Assembly: GCA_964057225.1 (NCBI GenBank)
Contig: OZ059898.1
Location: 8,246,001 to 8,310,000, forward strand
DNA: 64,000 bases
Direction of reading: 5' to 3'
Origin: Auanema rhodensis
Taxonomy: Eukaryota; Nematoda; Chromadorea; Rhabditida; Rhabditidae
The notes below the pieces were generated by a model. That model was not told the origin of the DNA. It saw nothing but the letters and a program-made list of their open reading frames with translations, and did not search any database. How positions within the stretch are numbered: position 1 is the stretch's first letter; each line of letters opens with the position of its first letter. The translations under genes and the position numbers were made by a program. Positions 23,087-37,600 of the stretch are shown piece after piece.

Positions 23087-26000
23087 ATGGTCGACGAAGA
23101 CAGCTCCGACGACATCATATTCACGGATTGGAGTCAAATCGGTGATGATGCAGCAGACAGTGATGAAGATGAGATGCTTGCATTCAAAGGGTATGTTTTC
23201 CACTTCTTAATTTTCAAAATACAATATTCCTTTTACTGGTTTAAAGTTTTTTTTCTTCTATTTTCATGAAGTATTCTGAAAAGAAAAAGTACATTTTAAC
23301 ACGGTGATTTTAAAATTGAAATCAACATGTAAAACGTTCAAGTCTTTGTTCCAACATATTCTTTTTTCTATTTCTCTCTTTCAAATTTTATGGTCTCTAT
23401 ATACTCTCGATAGAATATTCATGTGAGTCGTATTCATTTTTCTCTCCTAGCTCGCTAGCTTTCGCATCTTTTAGTAAGAGTCTTTTACCTATTTGTTCAG
23501 CTTATTTTTCTTTTCTTTCAGCCATTTCCTTGCCTAGTAGTAAATTTTACAAACTCGATGATGTACTGGCTTAGACATTGCAGATTTATTTTTTCATTCA
23601 ATTTGGTCTTTTTTCATGATCCTATCAGCTTAACAATCATAACCATATTAGTTGTAATGAATTGATAAATGACTTAACACGGAACAACAATTTCTTTCAT
23701 CTTTTTCAATTACTTTTGATATATATTAAGCATTTATTCAGATGTTGTTGCGTTAATTTATATTTCCTTCTGTACAATATCAAATTTGAAATTCTGAATA
23801 ATTGCTTCAAGTGTTTTATAACAAAATTTTACTTAATTCATGATTGCCATTCTTCTTTGCTTTTCAACCTCTTCAGCATTCTCATTGTTGTTGCTGTTGT
23901 TGTTCTGATGTTGTTGTCATCTGAAAGTCTGACGTCAAACTACTTAAACATAGCACTCGATGCTCAAAGTCTACTTGACCTGATGTCGCTTATGCCTGAT
24001 GTCATACAGAAGAGATAGTTAGATCCAGCTTCTAATGCTAATCGCATTCATCATCTCACATCTAATACTTGGAAGATTATAAGCCAATTATTTTATTTCC
24101 CAATTTGCTAATACCATTTATCACAACCTGTATTTCTTTGATTAAATTTAAAATTTTCTTCTATCAAAGAAGTTCTTATATACATATTAAAACGTGTAAC
24201 ACTGTATTTCTTGTTACTTCTTCATGTTGTAAAGACCTATATATGCATATATCATGCTCTTCTTATAGTTCATGAATATCTATTCCTAGCACCGTCAATT
24301 AGCTGGTGAGGTGAGACGGAAAATTCTGTCTCCGGTCGTAGCATTGGCTAGCCGGATGAGGCGGTGACGTTACCGACAGCTAATTACAGACTAAGATGTT
24401 CTGAAATAGAGTGTACTAGTATCCATATTAAGGTACACGAGGTTGTTGATCATATCCGTCTCCTATTCCATTTCTCATTCTTTCAAAATAGTTGCGTTTG
24501 ACCCTTTCATCCAATCCAATCTACTCATTATCTATGCAAATACTTTTTCATCTATAATTCTTATAAGCTTTAGTAAGAAAAGCTTGTTGACAATTTCCTT
24601 GTTTAGGCCTATTTCGCAATTAATTTTATAAGTTTAGCTATGAGAAAGAACAGCATGCCAAGTTTTATACGTATAAGCGCGCCAACGACCACCCATTATA
24701 ACCACGTGCAACATAAACTTATAGTTGTGCGTTTAGCTAATTATTCTTCCAAATTCTTTTGAAGCTTGCACATCCTGCAGAATAGAAAGATGAATTTCCG
24801 CTTGGAGAAATTTCTCATCTCCCGACAATGAAATCAGAAGCCATGTGAGCGTCAATTCAATTTAACGTACATGATCACTCAAAATGTGGAAAGGAAATAG
24901 AGTGTAATTCACGTGCATCCCCTATATGAAATATTTTTTTATAGTTTTGAAGTAGTTATATCATATATTATAATATAATTAATATTTTAATAAAGCTATA
25001 CCTTTTTATCTTTATTAGGTTAGAGGAAAACATATTATGAGCAAATTGTAGAATTTGCATCTTGACACCTTGTATTGACGCTAATTCACTGATTTGTTGT
25101 GATGTGTGTGAATCTGTTTTTGTGTTTGCTGAGAGATTCTAATGATTTGCAAACAAGTAGGAGAATAAACTCTTCTAATCTATTATTCTCTTATCTTTAC
25201 ATGTTCTATGAAATGTTTTCCGTATATCAAATATCTTCATATATACATATGTATATAGAGATAGAAGAAGTCATCACGTAGGTACTATAGGAATTGAATG
25301 ATAATGATTAGAATGATAAAAATTCTAACAGAAGACGATGAATAAATAAGGAAGGAATGATATTTAACATCATTATCTCTTTATTATTTATCTATCCGTT
25401 TCTTCTATTCTCTAACTACGATGACGACGTGAGCGACGTCTTCATACATATGAAACTATTACATTCATCTTGTTCTTCATCTTCTCTTATCCATCTACCT
25501 TCTTTTCATAGAACATCTTTATTATTTTATTGTTTCATCATCTACTTTAATAACAGTATTTTGCGAAAAGTATATTTATCATCTTGATGTCATTTATCGT
25601 TGAGATGATCCAATGATGAAATCACAATGACGGAGTATCCTCAGTCCGTATGATACGCCTCAGGGTCATATTTGCTCGTCGTCTGGTTATTTTCTTATAT
25701 TGACTGAAATATCTTCATTATTAAATAAAATGGTATTCGCTCTTACCGCTAACACAACGTCCATCCTCATTGCCTCCAATTCTCACCTTATGTCTCATCC
25801 TATGGTGCAGATGCATGCACACATATACGCCTCACAGATTCTGGTATGTAGCCTTAGGGGCAATTAATAGTTGTTGATTATCCTTTGTTTCAAATTGCGT
25901 TTTCATGTTTTCATCCTTTGATGAAGTTGAAAATTTGTCTCTTCAACGTATATATCATCAATCCCAGTATCATAGGCACGTTCTAGGCCCTCCTCTATAA

Positions 26001-29000
26001 CCCCTCTTTCCACTATATTTTCGATTTCATTTTTCTCTCCCCCTCTCTCTTTCTCTTATTCTTTTCCTCTTCCTTTTTAGGTTTCTCTCTAATTTCAAAG
26101 AGCTGGTTATTGCATCTTCATTTCTTTGTCTCCAAGCCTTATTCACCATTTCCGTTCGACACGTTTTTCACCTGTTCAGTCTTAAAACGGAAAATGTGAG
26201 CTACTTTTCACTTATTATCTTCATAAGTTTGCAACAAAAATGTTTTCTTTGTTGGTTTTTCTCAGCTCCTTTCTATCACATTGAGCTTTGCCTTCTCTCT
26301 TTTCCTTAAAATGCAATCTTATAATTCATTTTCCATGGACGGCTAGTCCATACCGAAATTCCCTTGTCTGATTTCCTCTCCTTCGTTTGTGCTTATTTGA
26401 ACGAAGACATTCGTATTCCCATACCTGACAGTCCATTTCCGGCTCCTAGTATCTCTCGCACTCTCTTTCCCTCTTTGATTACCTTGTTGTCTTGTATTCT
26501 CTACCTAGCCCCTATTCCAGAAAACTGTTGAACATTTGAATTCAATAGCCACGTGTATGTTTGCGTGTCATTTCCGTTGAGACTGTTACCTTTTCCCTTA
26601 TATTTCGCTTTTTTCTATTTCTCCCTCTCTCAATATTATGTGTTCTGTTTTTACCTCTCGTTCTTTACAAGTTCTTTTATGAATATTCTTCCGTAGTCCT
26701 TCTTTCTTCGTTCTATTCAGTTTTCCCTCTTATTCTGTAAATTTGGTCGCTTCTATCAAAGAGCATGAGACAGTACACATAATGGAGAGAGACAGATAAT
26801 AAAAGAGTATAAGATACAATACTTATATAAGTATATGAGAGAAATGAAGAGAAAACGAGCTGTGACCGTTTGGTTATTCCGAGAGCTCTGCCACCGCAAA
26901 TCTTACAGCAAATCAACAGTCATTAGTCTGTAATAGTGTGAAAGGTAGCGTCAGCTGTTTTGCTTTTGAGTTGTTTTACCTACTAACCCGGCACCTCACT
27001 TCGATTTTTCTTCTCTTTCTCATCTTGAAATCTCTTCCTCTCTCCTGTTTTGCCTTTTCATTTTTACTACATCTTGAACAGAATATGAGAGATAAAGCTA
27101 TTGGAATGTTAGACTAATTTTATCAAATTGTGGTTTGATCACTTTTTTCTTAAAAGATTTTACTTTAACTATGCAGAATAATGCTTGTTAAAAATAATAA
27201 AATATGAACAAATTGCTATTTCCTCCTCATCATCATGAACCTTCTATTCTCTCTATATTTCTCTTGTATTTTTTAGGCATCTTTAACATCTTCTCGGCTT
27301 CTTTTCCTTTAATTTCTTGTTACTGTTCTCGGCTAGCCAATCAGCTTTTTGTGTATACTTTCTATTTGCACTGCTCCTGGCGATCTGTCTGTCTGATATA
27401 TTCATCTTTTTTCTTTTCGTATCAAAATATCCCCCAATTGCTTCAAGTCATTTCCTCTCAACCATCATACTCTATGGTGTGATCTGACAGATTATATTCT
27501 AAAGCTAAATGAAAAATTAGAAATGTGCCACCATGAGCGTCTACTCGACAAGTTGAATCCTTTCGCATGTGCTCTGAATACAAAGCACATCTTTCTTCAA
27601 CCCTCTTTCTCTCTATGTATAATCATTTTCTTGGCTTTCTATAATATTTTTATAATTCTCAGTTATGTATTTCTAATATTTTTATTATTTTTATATTCGA
27701 AGAGTGCAATACCTTATCCTTAAACTCGTATTTTAAAGGACGTTGATATTCCTATGTCTTATACGCATCATGAAGTTTATTAGCCAAATTAACATCAATA
27801 AAATTTTATTTTTTCTTTCTTCGACGTATAATCCAAGTATTTTTCTTTCCGTTTTCAACACTTTATATTCATATGCATATTATCTTACTGAGTTTCAACT
27901 CATCATTGCTCTTTGATCATTAACATGTTTTCTTCCTGTATTGCTGTTAGTTTTTCTCATCTTTTCCGATTTTTTTCTTCTTGATTCTTTGCACAAAATT
28001 CTTTACAAGCTTAAGACTATTAAGCTGCTTCCCCTCGTTGTTGTCTGTATTTCTGCTCGGCCTTGTTTCATTTCTGCGGAGCATTGGTGACCACCAAATT
28101 TCCTCATTACGTATGCCTTTGCTTTGTGTTTAGTGTTCAATCAATCATCTATATCATCAGCTTTTCTTTCATTTTCACTATATGATACGATTTTGGACTT
28201 GTTCTGTTTCTTTTTCCTTTTCTTCAAATTCCTATAAACATTATTTCACGGAAATACATATATTTATGTATATTCATTAATTTGTTCATTCATATTAGAC
28301 TTCGAAACTGATTTAGAATCTAAAGACAAGTTCCCTTTGTTTACCTCATCTCAGCTTCTTTATCAAGCTTACCTGTCTTGAAAAAAAAAAAAGAAATTGT
28401 TGGTTTTGTTCTTTATACATATAGGCATGTATGTAGATTCAAACAATTCATTTTCTTACAAACATAAGAAGGAAGAAGCACATGGATTCTCATGACATGT
28501 GACCATATTTAGCTCTCATGAATCAAAAAGCTTAAATCTTAGCGATAAGACTGCGAAAAGTTTTGCTTAGTTGAATAGATTTAACAGAGATAGTATCTCC
28601 TAGTTTCACTTCATATCTCTTTTTGTGTTAAAAAATGTTTTCATTCCTTATTGCTTTCACTAATTCTATAATATATAAATATATATGTCTCTATATATCA
28701 TTTCGTCTTCTATCTGAATCTGTCAAGAATCTGATTGATGACATTTTCGGCTAACGGCTAGACATGAAATTGTGAATCGCGCTTCAATGTCTGTATGCCA
28801 TGCTTTAACCAATCTAGACTCATTTCCATGACCTCGCCATGCTTTGGACCATTAATTACCCCCAGGGCATACAAATGCTTCGCCATTCTCTCCTCATCTC
28901 TAACATCATCTATCTCATTTCTTCTCTAGTCTGTTTTATGAAATGACAAGGCTTTATTTTTCATGAAAAGCAGCCAAAATTCATAGTTTTCCGGAAAAAA

Positions 29001-30568
29001 GCTTTTCATGACAAGTTCAAGGACAAACCGAAATTAGATTTTCGAATATTTAGCTTACTCCTTCCTTCCTCAAAGTGCGATGCCGGATTTGTAACTGCAT
29101 GCGTTCGATCAGATGATTTCAGCCAGTTCTGAATACTGTCATTTTACTATTCTGAACGTGTGTCATGTTCACGTACCATTTGAATGATAGACGTGTATCT
29201 GGATAGTCGTTTTCAGTCCACACCCACGTAAGGGCGGTTGCATCATGATCAGTTTAGCAAAAAAAATTTACAAATAAACATCTTTCATCGACTTTATTGT
29301 GGTACTGCGAATTAATTTGAAGATATTTGTCCTCCCATATTCTTTTCAAGCTACTATTCATATACATACGTATTTAGATTACCACAGAAGGATATATGTA
29401 ACATGAATTATTATATAAAAACAAATTTGTTTTTGAATGAAAATAACCAAAATTTTTGATTTATAATGAAACAAAATGTAAATCGAATGACTCATTCAAG
29501 TTAGCCAGCCTCATTTTTCCTCCTCTTCCTCCTTCCTACTTCTTTTCTTCTTCTAAGAAAGAAAAGTGACAAAAAGAACTGAAAAAGTAATATATTTGAT
29601 TGATATTATGAGTCATTTTCACTATTTAAAGTAGTTCAAAGTTCAAAAATGAAAATAAAAATACTGATACATGCCAAACTAATTTTACGTTTTTTATTTT
29701 CTTAGAATAGAAAAACAGATGTTCTGACATACTTTTTTTTAAATTATAAACAAGGCATATGTGTTGTATTTTAAAATATTTAATATAATATACATAGATA
29801 CATATGTTATATATAATATAATATTATAATTATTTTTATTATAAATTAAAAAAAAAGAAACTATTGAATGTTAATAGAAAAATAGTTAAATGGGATATTA
29901 GGGTGTGACAACTTGATGTACAGTATGTGAATGTTTCTAGAATCTATATATCTTATTCGTTTTGTCGATTAAATACTAAACCGTCTTTTAGAAAAAACTG
30001 CTTTCACTTTATGTGTTTTCTTCCGATTTGAGGAAGAGTATATTCATTTTCGTGAAATTTCTCTCTAATTCGTTTCTTTTAGAATATTGCATTCAAACAA
30101 TAAATTAATGTTAAAAGTAAAAGAAGATGAGTTTAGAGGGAGAATATGTTTAAGTTCAATAGATCAATTATAGAGAAAAGATAAAATGTTTGGCAGCTTG
30201 TGTCACTCATTTCACTTATGTCATCTCTTGATTAGAATGTTTCTCAATTGATGTTGCAACTTGAAGTGATAAGCTCTTGAATATGTTGAGGATCGACCTC
30301 TTACTTTTGTCTTTTTCACTTGTCCGATGCTAACTTAATAGAGATAACAGAGAAAGAAGAGATTATAAAAGAGCGGATAGATAGATAGTAAAACCATAAA
30401 TGGCCATCTAATTCATTAATGCAAGTGTACATACTCAGCATTGTTGTAAGCAGATGAACAACTGAATGAATAAGTGACGATGCACACACACAAGGCTTCG
30501 GAAAGCATGATGATGGCTGGTTCAGTAATATTCTTTCACTCTCTCTATCGTTTATTATACCCCTCCGA

Positions 30569-30628
<60 letters not shown>

Positions 30629-33600
30629 CTCTCTTTCTCTTTCTTTCTTGACCACTCGCGCATCATCTCTTTCTGTTATACAGCTTTGCTATATGACCAT
30701 ATCCATACATGGTATGACCAAATATTGAGGAATAGAGGATGAATGAAAGATTTCAAGTTAAAGTTGGACCCAGAACACGCAACGCCGTCCGAATCCGATT
30801 GCATCATCTACAGAATGCCGCCTGGTCATGCTTGTGGCCTGCTGACGGACAAAAGAGATCACATCCAGATGACGGACGTTTAGCTGTCTTATCTCTCTTA
30901 GCTCAATGCTGCCAGACGTGTGTTCTGTTAGAGACAGCATGGTAGAAATGCCAACGTCATCTGGCTCTCAGTTCAATTCCAACGTCCATCTACTTCATTT
31001 ACTCAAATCTGATCTTTTGGCAAGATTTCATCCTTCCAACCTCGTTCAGTTTTCTAGTACTTAGCTTGTTCTCAGGATAGTATTTCTTTTCGAACTTTTC
31101 ATTTTCTTTTGATGTTTTCATGAAATTGAATATGAGTTTCGCTTGCTTTATTACTTTGCTTGACTCTTCATTCTACCTCTTAGAAATCCAGATGCCGCGC
31201 GGGGCGATTTGAGGAACACTCTCAGGCTCTTTTCTCTTTGCTTCTTGTGTGGGAAAATTATCTTTTGCAGCAATTCTCTCTCTATATGTACAGATCTTCC
31301 TGTTCTCTCTCCTTTTTCTGGCAACTATCGCTTATCCTCTTCTTCTCTAGTCTTCTCCATTTTCTTTAGTATTTCTAAACGATACAGATGTTTGTTTTAC
31401 CTTGCGCTAGAATCTCGAAGGAAGCTCAACGCTTCGTCCGAATCAGCTTGCAAACGTTTCACACAATCTGGACATCCATTTCTTCATTCTTCATCATCTC
31501 AGCGAATACCTCTCGCATCTTGCGTACTTCATCTGTTTGATCTAGGTACAAGCGATTCATTCGGCTCTGAGCTGGAGGCGAAGACAGTGTGTTATCTCTC
31601 ATGTGCTATTCCCTGCTTTCTCTTCTTTATCTTCTTTCCATGCAAAAGAGCCCGGAGGCAATCTATCTATTGCTTTTCTCATCTTAACCTTGTAGACAGA
31701 CCATCCGGATTTCGATAGATGTCTCTTCTTCTTCTTATTTTCTACTCCCCTCATACGCCTGTCCATTCATCGTCGTCGTTTTTGCTTTTCCTTCTCCGGT
31801 CTCCACCCTTTCATCTGCATATATCAGCTACGAATTCCTCCACGCCTATTCCATTTCCATCCAACGCATTTCGGTTGTTTCTCTTACACTTTCAGTTCTT
31901 TTTCAAGCTTAATTAAAGTATTTCCATTCTTAAAAAGGCGACGACGAACATTTTCTCCAGTATTCGTGTAATGACAACATCAAAAAAACTAAAAACCTTT
32001 TCCAACCTTAACAAATTACTAATTGCTTCTTCTGATTCTCTATCTCTTTGCTTGCATCCATTTGCCCTTTTCATGTTTGTCGTCCTCTAAATTCTTTTTT
32101 CCTTTTAAATTCATTCTATTTCCACTTTGGATTTTTTGTTTCTGACTTTCTACACCATTTCCTCACAAACATACATATGCTTATGCAAATATCTTTATAA
32201 CCTTCAGCCATTTTCTTTTCAATTTTTATGAGAAAGAAGGAGAAAGCCATGATTGTTTTCTCATAGGTCTTGTTTCTCTTTAAAGCCGTTTTTTCGGTTC
32301 AAAACTGAATCTATCAAACCTTTAAATCTTCAACTTCAACAAACTCATTTCAATCATATTCCGCCTTCAACTCTCTAATTCATACTCTCTATTTTCTTCC
32401 TCGGGGAAGACCGCTCTCTGTTATAACTGTGGGATCGTGAGATTTTGCTGGATCATTGTGTGTTGATCCAGCCAAACATATTTTCGTTTTACTCGACTTT
32501 CGGTCAGTTTCGATTTTCATTTCATATTCATACGTCCACATATGGACTTATATCCGGCATTCTATGTGTGTATGTGTGCCAGCTGGCAAACTGCCATTTC
32601 GGTTTCATCAAGCCTGGACAAGCTTGTCTGTAAGCTTTACTATCGCTTTCTTCTTTTGAAGCTTTATGAAATAGAATGCTCAATCGAATAACCGCTGGTT
32701 CTTTTATTCAATCATTAACTATCTTTTCTCCTCATCAACACTACCTCTTCTTGATTTGGTAACCTTCTTCACACGGTCTCTTGATTCCTAATTCTCATCA
32801 TGTAATCATCTTCAGCTAATGTCTATGACATACAGATGTTCACTTAGTGGTCAACTGGATAATGCGCGATTTCCAGCATTGTTTCAGCGTATGAACTATG
32901 CATGTGCTCTCAGATACCGAAATGTTTTCTCTCCATATATCCATCTTTGTATATCTCTCCTTCTCTCTCTCTCCTCTATGTACCTACTGTTTTTCATTGT
33001 TTCTCCCACATCATCTAGAATACTTTTTCCTTCTCTGTCTGCACGCTCTAAATTAAAACTGCTGTTACATCCGACTGTGCCTTACTCTCTCGACTGTCCT
33101 CAGTCTCTATGCATAGCGACCCCTGATGTCCAACAGGCTTCACAACAGAAACAGCAGCCAAGTGACCACCATTGCTTTGGTCCTATGTTTATTCCCTGTT
33201 GCCAAATCTTTTTCTTTTCCCTCTCCCTATTCCCGCTGTCTCGTTTCCAATCCACTTTTCCTCCGTTTTTCTTTTACAACGAAACTTTCTCTCTGTATGT
33301 GTTGGAGTCTAAAGTTCTACACGCATACGGCTACACGTCTGTGCCCTCTGGCGCTTAGAGTTCATCTTTTCTTTTCGTATCACATCGTATACATAATAGC
33401 AATATGATGCTGATTATACCGACTTTGAACAATAATCAGAACTTTCTATGTTTGATCTATCTATCCATTATTCAAATTCTAAACCATATTGCTATTCAGT
33501 TGTTTGATGTATCTCTTTAGCCTCACATAAACATAACTACTACCAATTAGAATAAACATGATGATTTACGTGAAAACAAGACCAACAAAATTTGCTTTTA

Positions 33601-34648
33601 ATTCATTTTGTATTCAACTTCTCCAAATCCTGTTGTATTTTTCCATATCTCAGACTGTTTTTTTATTATAATTTATCTATCTATTCTCAATTTTAGTTGT
33701 TGTTCTTTATTTGTACTTTTTGCTACGTTGAAGCCCTTTTTCTGTTTATTACCCTAATACATTATTCATTCTTTCTCGTCTTTCTAGACATTCAGCCGAC
33801 CTCTTCTATTCTATGCTGCATCATTCTCTTACCGCTTCACTCAGTGCGAACACCTGTTACAGCGGAAGCTTTATACACCTTTTATTCCCCTAAACAGTCT
33901 GAATCAATCGTTTTGTTGTGAAAGCTTGTTTCTCTCTTCTGCTCATAGTTTTTATTATGCTATTGCAATCGAATGTGTGGCTCTCTGTGAAGGTGTCTGA
34001 ATGGCAAGCTCATAGAGATGATGAAGGTCTGTGCACACCGTGTGTAGAGCATTGCAATCGCCAAACAGATCGGCATTGGAGATTTATGATTTAGCTGTCT
34101 GTCTATTCGCATCTTCTCCTCTTGGCTTCATCTTCACTACATTGCAGCAGCACCTCATTCAACTCTTACTAAGCTATCTGAATTTCCACATCCGTCATCT
34201 CTTACATCTTTATATTCTCCGTTCTTCTTCTTCTTCATCATCTTCTTAAAATCTTTTTTATACGTTTGGAAAGAATTGCAGTCCAGCTGGATATGCTCTT
34301 CATCAACATTCCTGCATCGTATTGCCGTACTTCGTATGTTTCTGTCCACGATCACTCAGCATAATTCCAACGTTTGCATCACCCTTACCCTCATCTTCGT
34401 CATCATGGTTGTCATCTTCTAATTCTGCTGATCTTTAACGTTCCATCTTGATCATCTTCTTCATTTTCTTCTGATTCAATCAATTTATGTTTTTTATCTT
34501 CAGACAACACACAAAAAACAAAAAACTATCCAAAACATAACTAATGCTATCTATATCTTGATATATAAATATATCTACTTCTCTGCAAATTATATGAATA
34601 TGATACACATATATAACGTAATTATATGATTATCTTATTATATTATAT

Positions 34649-34682
<34 letters not shown>

Positions 34683-37600
34683 AATATAGTATATTCAAAC
34701 TGTACCTATTGCATATTCACTTTTACCTCGTATTTCAATTTGATTTGTCATCATGAAATCGGTCGCGTACGTACATACCAATACATTGCTCATCATGATC
34801 TCATCACTTTACCATTTTCATACCAAAATCATAACTATACTTCTGAATTTTATTCTATTTTATTCAATTTTTGAACTTTTTAGGATTTTATTCCTTTTTG
34901 ATTATATGGAAAGTAATTTATTTTCATTATGAAATATAATTAATTAATTTTCATTTTATTTCTATATATTTATAAATCTATTTGTTATTTTTTCATTCTT
35001 TTAGTAATTTTAATATTTGTAAAATTATATTTTTTAAAGTTTTTTCTATTAATCGTTTTCTTATTTCAGAATCGCTCTTCTAGCTAGCCTTCTACCTGAA
35101 GGCTCGGAATTCCAACTTCCCGAAGGTACAAGCGAGCTCGAAGAACAAATTCTACGCGAACAGATAGCTGCTATTCAGCTTAGCTCTGCATCATCTAGCC
35201 AAAGTCTTGTCTCTGTGGCTAGCACATTAGCTGTTGCTACTGCTGATTCGGAAGCCTGTACAACAGCCTCCAACGCCACTAATCTTCCATCTATTATCAC
35301 AGCACGCGAAAAAATTCTGCAGCTTGAAGGAATCGTCGAGGAGGAACATCTTGATGAGGTACGCTTATGAACTATTTTTGCTATTTTGTTTTCTTTGCAT
35401 TATATATATATCACATGATGTCAAGTCACATTCTTATATTTACCCTTATATTTTTCCGAATTTTGCAGTCAAGATACCAAAAGTTTTGAAAGCAATCATC
35501 AGATACGTATTTTACCCCAACATTCTGGCTTTTTCTCAATTTTTTTTGCCGGTGTTCCTCCTACTGCACCTCATTTATTTTCTTGATTTACCTTCGTCAT
35601 ATATCTCTTTTGCACATTTGCTTATCTCATTTTTCTCTTTTCTATTCTATAGTAGAGTTCTCAACATCAATTTACTGATTTTTCTCTCGTTTTCATTTTT
35701 TTTTCACAATATAAAGAAAAAAGAATGTCCTTTCTCCCATTTTAACTACAGATTTTCTCATCGTTGATTGTTCTCCTTTTCACTATTTTGCTTTGAAATT
35801 CTTGGCGAATCATTAATGTAACTTCTACTACACTGTATTCAACAGTTATTGCATAACAATATTTTTATGGCCAACATGAAGAATATTCCATTTCTGGTGA
35901 AGAAAAAACAAAAATGTACAGTCTGTCATGCTCTTTCCTTGCTTCTATCTCATCTTAGTTTGTCCTCTCTTTAGTTACCTCTCTTCCTTTTATTCTATGT
36001 CGAGCTTAGTATCCTCTCATCAGTTTGGGTTCAATGGGCTGAGATTCATTCGTTTGGCAAAAAGCCATATGGTTTCGTTGTCGTTCGTCGTCATTCTCCT
36101 CTTTCTTCACCATCTATCTATCCTTCGACTCTATTCGATTGCGGTCATGAATTGTATGAAAACAGCCTCATTTACATAAAATTCTTTTGTTCAAGACTAT
36201 GGTTTGAACGTATTCAAGAAAGATTTTTCTCATACTTAGAGCTATCTAGATTGATTATCTTACAAAGAAAAGTAGTTTTTCTGTATTCTAAATAGACTTT
36301 TCGTTTCGAAAAACTTCATACGTTCAACATAATTATTTCATAAAATCTATTTTAAGACAATCACTTACTATATTGGGAATATATTTTGTCTTCTTATCTT
36401 CTCAATATTTCACATGGTAATGTATAGAGAGATTCATAAATGATATTACGAGTTTGAGATGAAGAGACATCTAGAAGGGTGAGAGAGAACTGTTACGAGA
36501 GATAGGGAAAAGAGCTAGGGAGCAAATTTAAAGATGGGTTCTGATTACCCTTAGGGGCATAAATGACCAGCTTCTCAGTCGTTCGAATGACAATGTGCCT
36601 GATCTTATCGTTCATGCCCTTATCGCGCTTGACTGCTTGCTCCCTTTTCCATTCTCCTGCTCTCCTGAAACAGCATCCTACTCCCTCTCACTGTTTCACT
36701 CTCTCTCTCTGCCATTCTCTCTCACATTTCTTCTCTATCTTTAACTGATTTCACTATTGGTCATCATTCCGTGCTTTCTTCTTGTTCCACATCTTCAAGT
36801 CATGTCATCTACCCACTCCTCCCTCTTTTCATTGTCTCGTTTAGTCTTGTCTGGTTGTCTTCAGAATCATATTGATTCTTTAACGAATAACATTCTCATA
36901 TTAGGTTTTGAAAGGAAATTCGCATGTAATAAACTCATCATGCTTATTCTCTCCAATTCACCTTTGCTATTCTATCTTTCTACTCACCTAGTATTCAATC
37001 TGTCAATGCGATTATGCTATATTCTCTTCAGTTTAATACTTGTTGCCGATTCTATTTCCAGTCGTCCACTGTAGTGCATTCAGGGGTGAAAAGCACTTTC
37101 AAAAAAAGAAAAGAAAAGAAAACTCCTGAAGCTGTGATGACGATTACATTGAGATGTATGAAATTTTCGTTGTCAACAGTCATCAGCTGATTTGTAGTGC
37201 TGAATCTCTACTCCAGTCACTTCTGTGCGTGCTCCATATTACTGACGTAAAGATTCATTACGATTGCCTGGCGTTCGTGCTGTCCATCTTGTCAGCGTAC
37301 AACGACCATATTCAAAGGATTTAACGCGTGAAGCAAGTCTAGCCATTCACTGCTACCTCCAGATGTTTCATTAGTCTTGTCTTCTGGCAATTGATGATGC
37401 AATCCAGGAGCTGGCAACCGTAACATCAGCCATAGCAGCAGTAGAAATACTAGAATGAAAAGACAATATGTAATTCTAGGTAGTCTTGTCTTCTTTCATG
37501 CTCTTATTAGCTCGCTCATTCAGCCAGTTTTCTGATGTGAAAAAGCCACATACGTTAAAGCTGATACACTGGCCATTTTAACTATACAAGAATTTTATCG

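Larger units (their letters stand above)
23191..35069 (+). other. MIG-10-like intron 1, 11.9 kb, pyrimidine-rich
   Basis: Donor GTATGT follows 23190 and the acceptor TTATTTCAG ends at 35069. The sense strand is dominated by T and C with many CT-rich stretches, including a (CT)n microsatellite near 30574-30622. Open frames here are rich in Phe, Ser, Leu and Tyr and match no family. Islands of balanced composition occur near 24290-24390, 28740-28880 and 30720-30960. Alternative promoters or regulatory elements are plausible but not shown. Confidence 0.6.

Noticed and set aside
24297-24385. Hammerhead ribozyme or tRNA
   Set aside because: The CTGGTGAG and GGAAAA words resemble a hammerhead core, but the required stem II and cleavage-site arrangement is missing. 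No tRNA B-box or anticodon arm of standard size is present.
31209-33358. Long plus-strand open frames of 169 and 179 codons in intron 1
   Set aside because: They consist of Phe, Ser, Leu, Tyr and Ile from T/C-rich sequence, which has few stop codons by composition. There is no domain, and the frames overlap microsatellites.
35234-35767. 177-codon plus-strand open frame
   Set aside because: It begins out of frame inside the true second MIG-10 exon and runs into pyrimidine-rich intron, so it is a compositional artefact.
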